53,371 bases of DNA from Leptospira borgpetersenii serovar Javanica (GTDB lineage Bacteria > Spirochaetota > Leptospiria > Leptospirales > Leptospiraceae). This document shows positions 45,774-53,371 of the stretch, piece after piece. The notes below the pieces were generated by a model. It saw nothing but the letters and a program-made list of their open reading frames with translations. It ran no database searches and was not told the DNA's origin. The first letter of the stretch is position 1; the number at the start of each line of letters is the position of its first letter. Made by a program: the position numbers and the translations under genes. The stretch covers positions 50,001 through 103,371 of the forward strand of contig NZ_QAJG01000013.1 in assembly GCF_003046425.1 (NCBI RefSeq). Direction: 5' to 3'.

Positions 45774-46193
45774 ATGAAAAACCTGAAGATCATTTATTCC
45801 ACTTTGTTAATCGGTTTGGTTTTGTTCGGTGGCGTTTTTGTGTTTTTTACAAGTCCGAACGGAAGTTTATCTGAGGATAGTAGTGGAATTATTTTGGGAA
45901 TCACGATTTTCCTTTTACCGATTTCTTGGTATATTCCTTTATTTTTTGCTAAAAAGAAAATGATTCCGGATCGTTTGGGGCCGAAAGAGAAATTCGTATC
46001 TTATTCTCAGTCTAAAATTTTTTCCGTGATTCTTTTAGACGCAGGTTATGTCATCAACGGCGTCTTTTATTTCGTAACCGCCTCCTTTGTTCATTGGATC
46101 GGAATGGGATTTTTTTTTGCAGGTATATTGATTTTATTTCCTAGGGAGAAAGAGTTTTCCTCTTTGTATAAAACGCAGGAGTTCCCTCCTTAG
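45774..46193 (+). CDS. Small membrane protein of unknown function
   Basis: A 139-residue protein with four hydrophobic segments (about 7-26, 38-58, 84-104 and 108-125) and short loops. No family recognised. ATG 45774. It is followed after 66 bp by the acyltransferase gene on the same strand and may be co-transcribed. Confidence 0.75.
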   Translation: MKNLKIIYSTLLIGLVLFGGVFVFFTSPNGSLSEDSSGIILGITIFLLPISWYIPLFFAKKKMIPDRLGPKEKFVSYSQSKIFSVILLDAGYVINGVFYFVTASFVHWIGMGFFFAGILILFPREKEFSSLYKTQEFPP

Positions 46194-46259
46194 ATTAAAG
46201 CGGATATAACCTAAAAAAGAGATGATGAATTTCCAAATTCGGAAAAATCTCGTGCTTAC

Positions 46260-46967
<708 letters not shown>

Positions 46968-46987
46968 TATTCTTAACTTTTTTATAT

Positions 46988-47000
46988 CGAACTCACGTTA
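46988..47000 (-). repeat. Dispersed motif CGAACTCACGTTA
   Basis: Relative of the 15-bp motif at 2367-2381, between the two convergent genes ending at 46967 and 47060. Confidence 0.45.
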
Positions 47001-47059
47001 AGTAGCATCCGAAACATACCTCGGAACAAAATACCAATTTTACGAACTAAAACATCGTT

Positions 47060-48901
47060 TTATGGGGCGTGTTCTTTTAAAATCCTTTTCACTTCTAAAA
47101 AAGTAGGAGGATGATTCTGCACCGAATGTTCGGACTGGATCAGCGTTTCCGATTCCGAGTTTTCCAGATGAGAGCTTTCATATGGAACAACCGTATCGCT
47201 GATCCAATCCAGGTCGGCGAGTTTAGAATTTCCAATAATGGAATGAAACTTCACTTGCGGTTTATAGTCTTTCGTTACTTTCATAAAAATGCTTTTAGGT
47301 GCAAGTCCGTCGACTCCGTACACTCTTGGAACTATATCTCCTTTTTTGTGGTTAGGGTTTAGGAATTTGTAACCTTCCTCGAATTTTTTGATTACTTCTT
47401 TCGGAATGATAAAAAGAAATCTTGCGATCGAACCTAAGATTCCTTCCGCTAAATTGGATCCTTTATGTGGAGTGGCTATGAAGATCGCTCTTTTTACGAA
47501 AGGTACCGGATCGAAGTCGACCAGTCTGCTGATTTCTTGTTTGGTTTTTTCGTTTATCGTATCGAATACGGAATAGGGAATCTTGGCTGCGTCCATCCAT
47601 TGTTCTTTGTTACTGTGTGTAACTGCTAATTTTACGATCAATCCGCCCATACTATGACCGACTAAAACGGTTTGATCGAAACTTTTGTGTTCTTTGTTTG
47701 GGTCGTAAGTTTTTCTCAGATCATATAAAGTATCTCTAAAGTCCGCTGCGGAAAAAAGGATCGGATTGACTGTGGGATACCAATATACCCAGAATTGGTA
47801 TTTCGCTTTAATTTCCGGATCGGAAAGAAGTTCGTTTATCATCGGAAACCAAATGAAAGGTGAAGACGCCAAACCGTGAAGAAACACGACCGGAATTTTA
47901 TCTTTATGATAGGGATAAACGAGATAGAGTCCCTTTCTGGACATACCCGTTTCTCCGTCAAAGATTGCCGATAAATTATCTTTTTGTTGTGCAATCGTTA
48001 GCATATAAGCGAGGGGGGTGGTTGTATCGCTTTCCATAGGTAATTTTATTCCGTCTAACGTGATTTGATCTCGGAAAACGGGATCGTAGACATGAATTTT
48101 AGCGCGCAAATTCATAAGGTCCCTGTTTCCTAAATACGATTCCTCCAAGCTTACGAATGCGGTTGCGGGGTAAGCCTGTCCGACTCCGTTGATGAATTCG
48201 TATTTGATTCTTTCCTGGGATTCCTTTGCTGGAAAATTACGATTAAGAATCACCGGAGTTCCGATTCCGTACTTGCTGATATGATTGGAAAAACCTTTCA
48301 CACGATAGTCATAAGTAACTTCGATTTGCAGAAAATTTTGAGGACTCCAAGCTGTTTCCACTTCGGCGCTCGACATCTGTAAGGTTCCTCGGATCAAGGG
48401 AAGACTTAAGTCGGTGACGGCGGCCAACTTCCGATTTTTTTTTGCGTAACGTACCAGTTGTGCTAGAGAGCGATTGTAAGTGGACAAAGCGAATCTGAAT
48501 TCCGCGGAGAATGGGTCCGGCGCCGGAGAAGCCTTCTTATCGAACAAATACGTGTACGCATAGACTAATGAGGAAGCGTACATCTTTGCGAATTGGGAGT
48601 CTTCCATATCCAACGAATTTCCCGTAAGATAACAGAGTTCGGCAAGATAGTAGGCAAGATTTCTAGATTTATTTGTGATCAAATCATTGTCCAGATCGTA
48701 AATTACCACTAAAGGATTTTTTTCGAACTTGTCGTAGAGGTCGTTGCTTTTCAGATAGCGGGTGGTCAAAAGGCTGAGTTGATTCGAAGAGATGCTGCTT
48801 AGGTTTACGAGTTTTTCCTGTTCAAATTGAGAATAACTCGATGTTGAATAGGTGGCGCACTGTAGAATGAAAAGTAGAAAGAACCAAAAATAGAATTTCA
48901 T
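47060..48901 (-). CDS. Alpha/beta-hydrolase lipoprotein (lipase/esterase-like)
   Basis: A 613-residue protein with a signal peptide and lipobox FILQC (Cys15), so probably outer-membrane or periplasmic. The first half (about 20-330) has no recognised domain. From about 335 it is an alpha/beta hydrolase: VVFLHGLASSPFIWFPM gives the oxyanion-hole HG, and LVGHSMGGLIVKL holds the nucleophile Ser at about residue 416. IFIATPHKGSNLAEG is typical of PGAP1/lipase-like members. The substrate, likely a lipid or acyl ester, is unknown. ATG 48901. It is the only gene of its strand run here. Confidence 0.85.
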   Translation of the reverse strand: MKFYFWFFLLFILQCATYSTSSYSQFEQEKLVNLSSISSNQLSLLTTRYLKSNDLYDKFEKNPLVVIYDLDNDLITNKSRNLAYYLAELCYLTGNSLDMEDSQFAKMYASSLVYAYTYLFDKKASPAPDPFSAEFRFALSTYNRSLAQLVRYAKKNRKLAAVTDLSLPLIRGTLQMSSAEVETAWSPQNFLQIEVTYDYRVKGFSNHISKYGIGTPVILNRNFPAKESQERIKYEFINGVGQAYPATAFVSLEESYLGNRDLMNLRAKIHVYDPVFRDQITLDGIKLPMESDTTTPLAYMLTIAQQKDNLSAIFDGETGMSRKGLYLVYPYHKDKIPVVFLHGLASSPFIWFPMINELLSDPEIKAKYQFWVYWYPTVNPILFSAADFRDTLYDLRKTYDPNKEHKSFDQTVLVGHSMGGLIVKLAVTHSNKEQWMDAAKIPYSVFDTINEKTKQEISRLVDFDPVPFVKRAIFIATPHKGSNLAEGILGSIARFLFIIPKEVIKKFEEGYKFLNPNHKKGDIVPRVYGVDGLAPKSIFMKVTKDYKPQVKFHSIIGNSKLADLDWISDTVVPYESSHLENSESETLIQSEHSVQNHPPTFLEVKRILKEHAP

Positions 48902-49059
48902 CGTTTGAGAACCTAATTCCGATCAATAGATAGGTTCCTTCGGCGAATGACAAGTAAAAAGAACGTAGATGGTTACTATCTTGTCTGGCATTTCATACGA
49001 TTGTTTACGGATCAGTTTTTATTTTTAACCGTTTTACGGTGAACAATCCGACTAAAACA

Positions 49060-50893
<1,834 letters not shown>

Positions 50894-50911
50894 AGGAAAC
50901 ACCTCGAGCAC

Positions 50912-51195
50912 GATTCAGTATTAGGAATCGCTCATTCACCCGAAGCCTAAACCTAGCGATTCCGAAAATAAAAATTGCGATCACTCTTTTCCTTTACCAT
51001 CTCTAAAATGGCAAGAAAAACTTAAAATCTTCGCCTTAAAAATGAAATCGTCACAGTATACTTTTGCGGGTTATAAAGGAGGGTTTATTTTTGAACCAGA
51101 CGTTTGTATGATGTATTTTAGGTTTTTCTGAAATAATGTGACGAAATTTTGTCCGGAAAAAATCTTTTTTTATTCCGCGTCCGCGCGAGAGTTTT
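50912..51195. other. Spacer between kinase and methyltransferase genes
   Basis: AT-rich; no gene. Must hold the promoter for the kinase operon. No terminator for the methyltransferase gene is evident to me. Confidence 0.4.
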
Positions 51196-52059
<864 letters not shown>

Positions 52060-52086
52060 TCTATTAGTCTATCGGACCGAATCGGG

Positions 52087-52117
<31 letters not shown>

Positions 52118-52145
52118 TGCTTTCTCTTGAAACTCATGAAAAGAC

Positions 52146-53177
<1,032 letters not shown>

Positions 53178-53180
<3 letters not shown>

Positions 53181-53205
53181 AACGCGACCCATAGAGAGCG
53201 TTTCA
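53178..53205. repeat. 8-bp inverted repeat TGAAACGC/GCGTTTCA containing the first target motif
   Basis: TGAAACGC (53178-53185) and GCGTTTCA (53198-53205) flank 12 bp. It includes the CapA stop codon and the first ACGCGACCCATAGAGAGC motif. It may act as a terminator, but there is no T run. Confidence 0.5.
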
Positions 53206-53265
53206 GCCCCGAATAGCGAGGAGCTCACAACGTTAGTTGTGAAATCAACGCGACCCATAGAGAGC
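53181..53265 (+). repeat. 19-bp direct repeat, 66-bp period (target motif)
   Basis: AACGCGACCCATAGAGAGC occurs at 53181-53199 and 53247-53265. The second copy ends two bases into... the element terminus: base 53266 is C and CATAACC starts at 53267-1. This mirrors the 20-bp repeat beside copy B. A TCACAAC/GTTGTGA hairpin (53225-53242) lies between the two copies. Confidence 0.75.
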
Positions 53266-53371
53266 CATAACCTTACCCACAAATACTTGGATCTGAAGAT
53301 AAATCTGTCGGAATTACTACAAATCCTCTGTGAAACTTACGCCCCACCCTGATTTTGGGTGGAGGGGAGAG
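53266..53371 (+). mobile_element. Left part of a CATAACCTTACCCACAA element (copy C), cut by window end
   Basis: Starts with the 17-bp terminus and is identical base for base to the first 106 bp of copy B (16101-16206). The other end lies beyond the window. Its flank (ATAGAGAGC just before it) matches the left duplication of copy B at 7 of 9 bases. Confidence 0.85.

Overview
The window looks like chromosomal DNA of a Leptospira species (Spirochaetota), probably of the pathogenic clade. The genus call is an inference from my knowledge of the families, not a database match. Supporting signs are diderm lipid A genes (lpxB, and lpxI rather than lpxH), many short lipoproteins with spirochaete-type lipoboxes ending in Cys, a PAS-GGDEF cyclase, a STAS/PP2C/Rcp1-type regulator set, moderately AT-rich DNA, frequent TTG/GTG starts, and many short interspersed inverted repeats between genes. 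I see no rRNA, tRNA, CRISPR array or complete insertion sequence.

Layout. 1-8.6 kb: the end of murI, a FecR-domain lipoprotein, purM, a PAS-GGDEF protein, pyruvate kinase, then a run of an HDAC-like deacetylase, an unknown protein and a receiver-PP2C phosphatase broken by a -1 frameshift. 8.6-9.5 kb: tandem copies of a small terminal-inverted-repeat element. 9.5-13.8 kb (minus): an exported permuted-papain-like protein, a lipoprotein and a GH36 alpha-galactosidase. 13.9-15.9 kb: RNase D and radA, overlapping. 16.0-16.4 kb: the best preserved copy of the small element, with 17-bp perfect terminal inverted repeats and a near-perfect 9-bp target duplication. 16.6-22.1 kb (minus): tolC, SH3b protein, FmdB, lpxI and lpxB, an apparent envelope operon. 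22.3-24.4 kb (minus): sucCD. 24.8-30.5 kb: purL, a leucine-rich-repeat protein and ileS. 30.8-34.7 kb: a STAS protein and lipoprotein facing away from a large unknown protein whose stop overlaps the start of a nitrilase-fold protein lacking its catalytic Cys. 35.2-36.1 kb: ankyrin protein. 36.4-41.5 kb: oxidoreductase, UbiB-like kinase, lspA, a cyclic-nucleotide-binding protein and an AI-2E-family permease, tightly packed. 41.5-43.1 kb: a small accessory patch with two unknown overlapping ORFs and a VapBC-type toxin-antitoxin pair. 43.2-53.2 kb: EamA and bile-acid-symporter-type transporters, a small membrane protein, a DUF374 acyltransferase, an alpha/beta-hydrolase lipoprotein, a histidine kinase/response regulator pair, a methyltransferase and a CapA-like protein. 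The window ends inside a third locus of the small element.

How the genes fit together. Most of the window is core metabolism (purine synthesis, succinyl-CoA synthetase, glycolysis, translation) and envelope building (lipid A, lipoprotein processing, TolC export, cell-wall glutamate). Signalling is spread over several loci. The most unusual content is between the genes: at least three families of short inverted-repeat elements, one with clear signs of mobilisation. Two genes are odd in themselves: the frameshifted receiver-phosphatase and the Cys-less nitrilase homologue.
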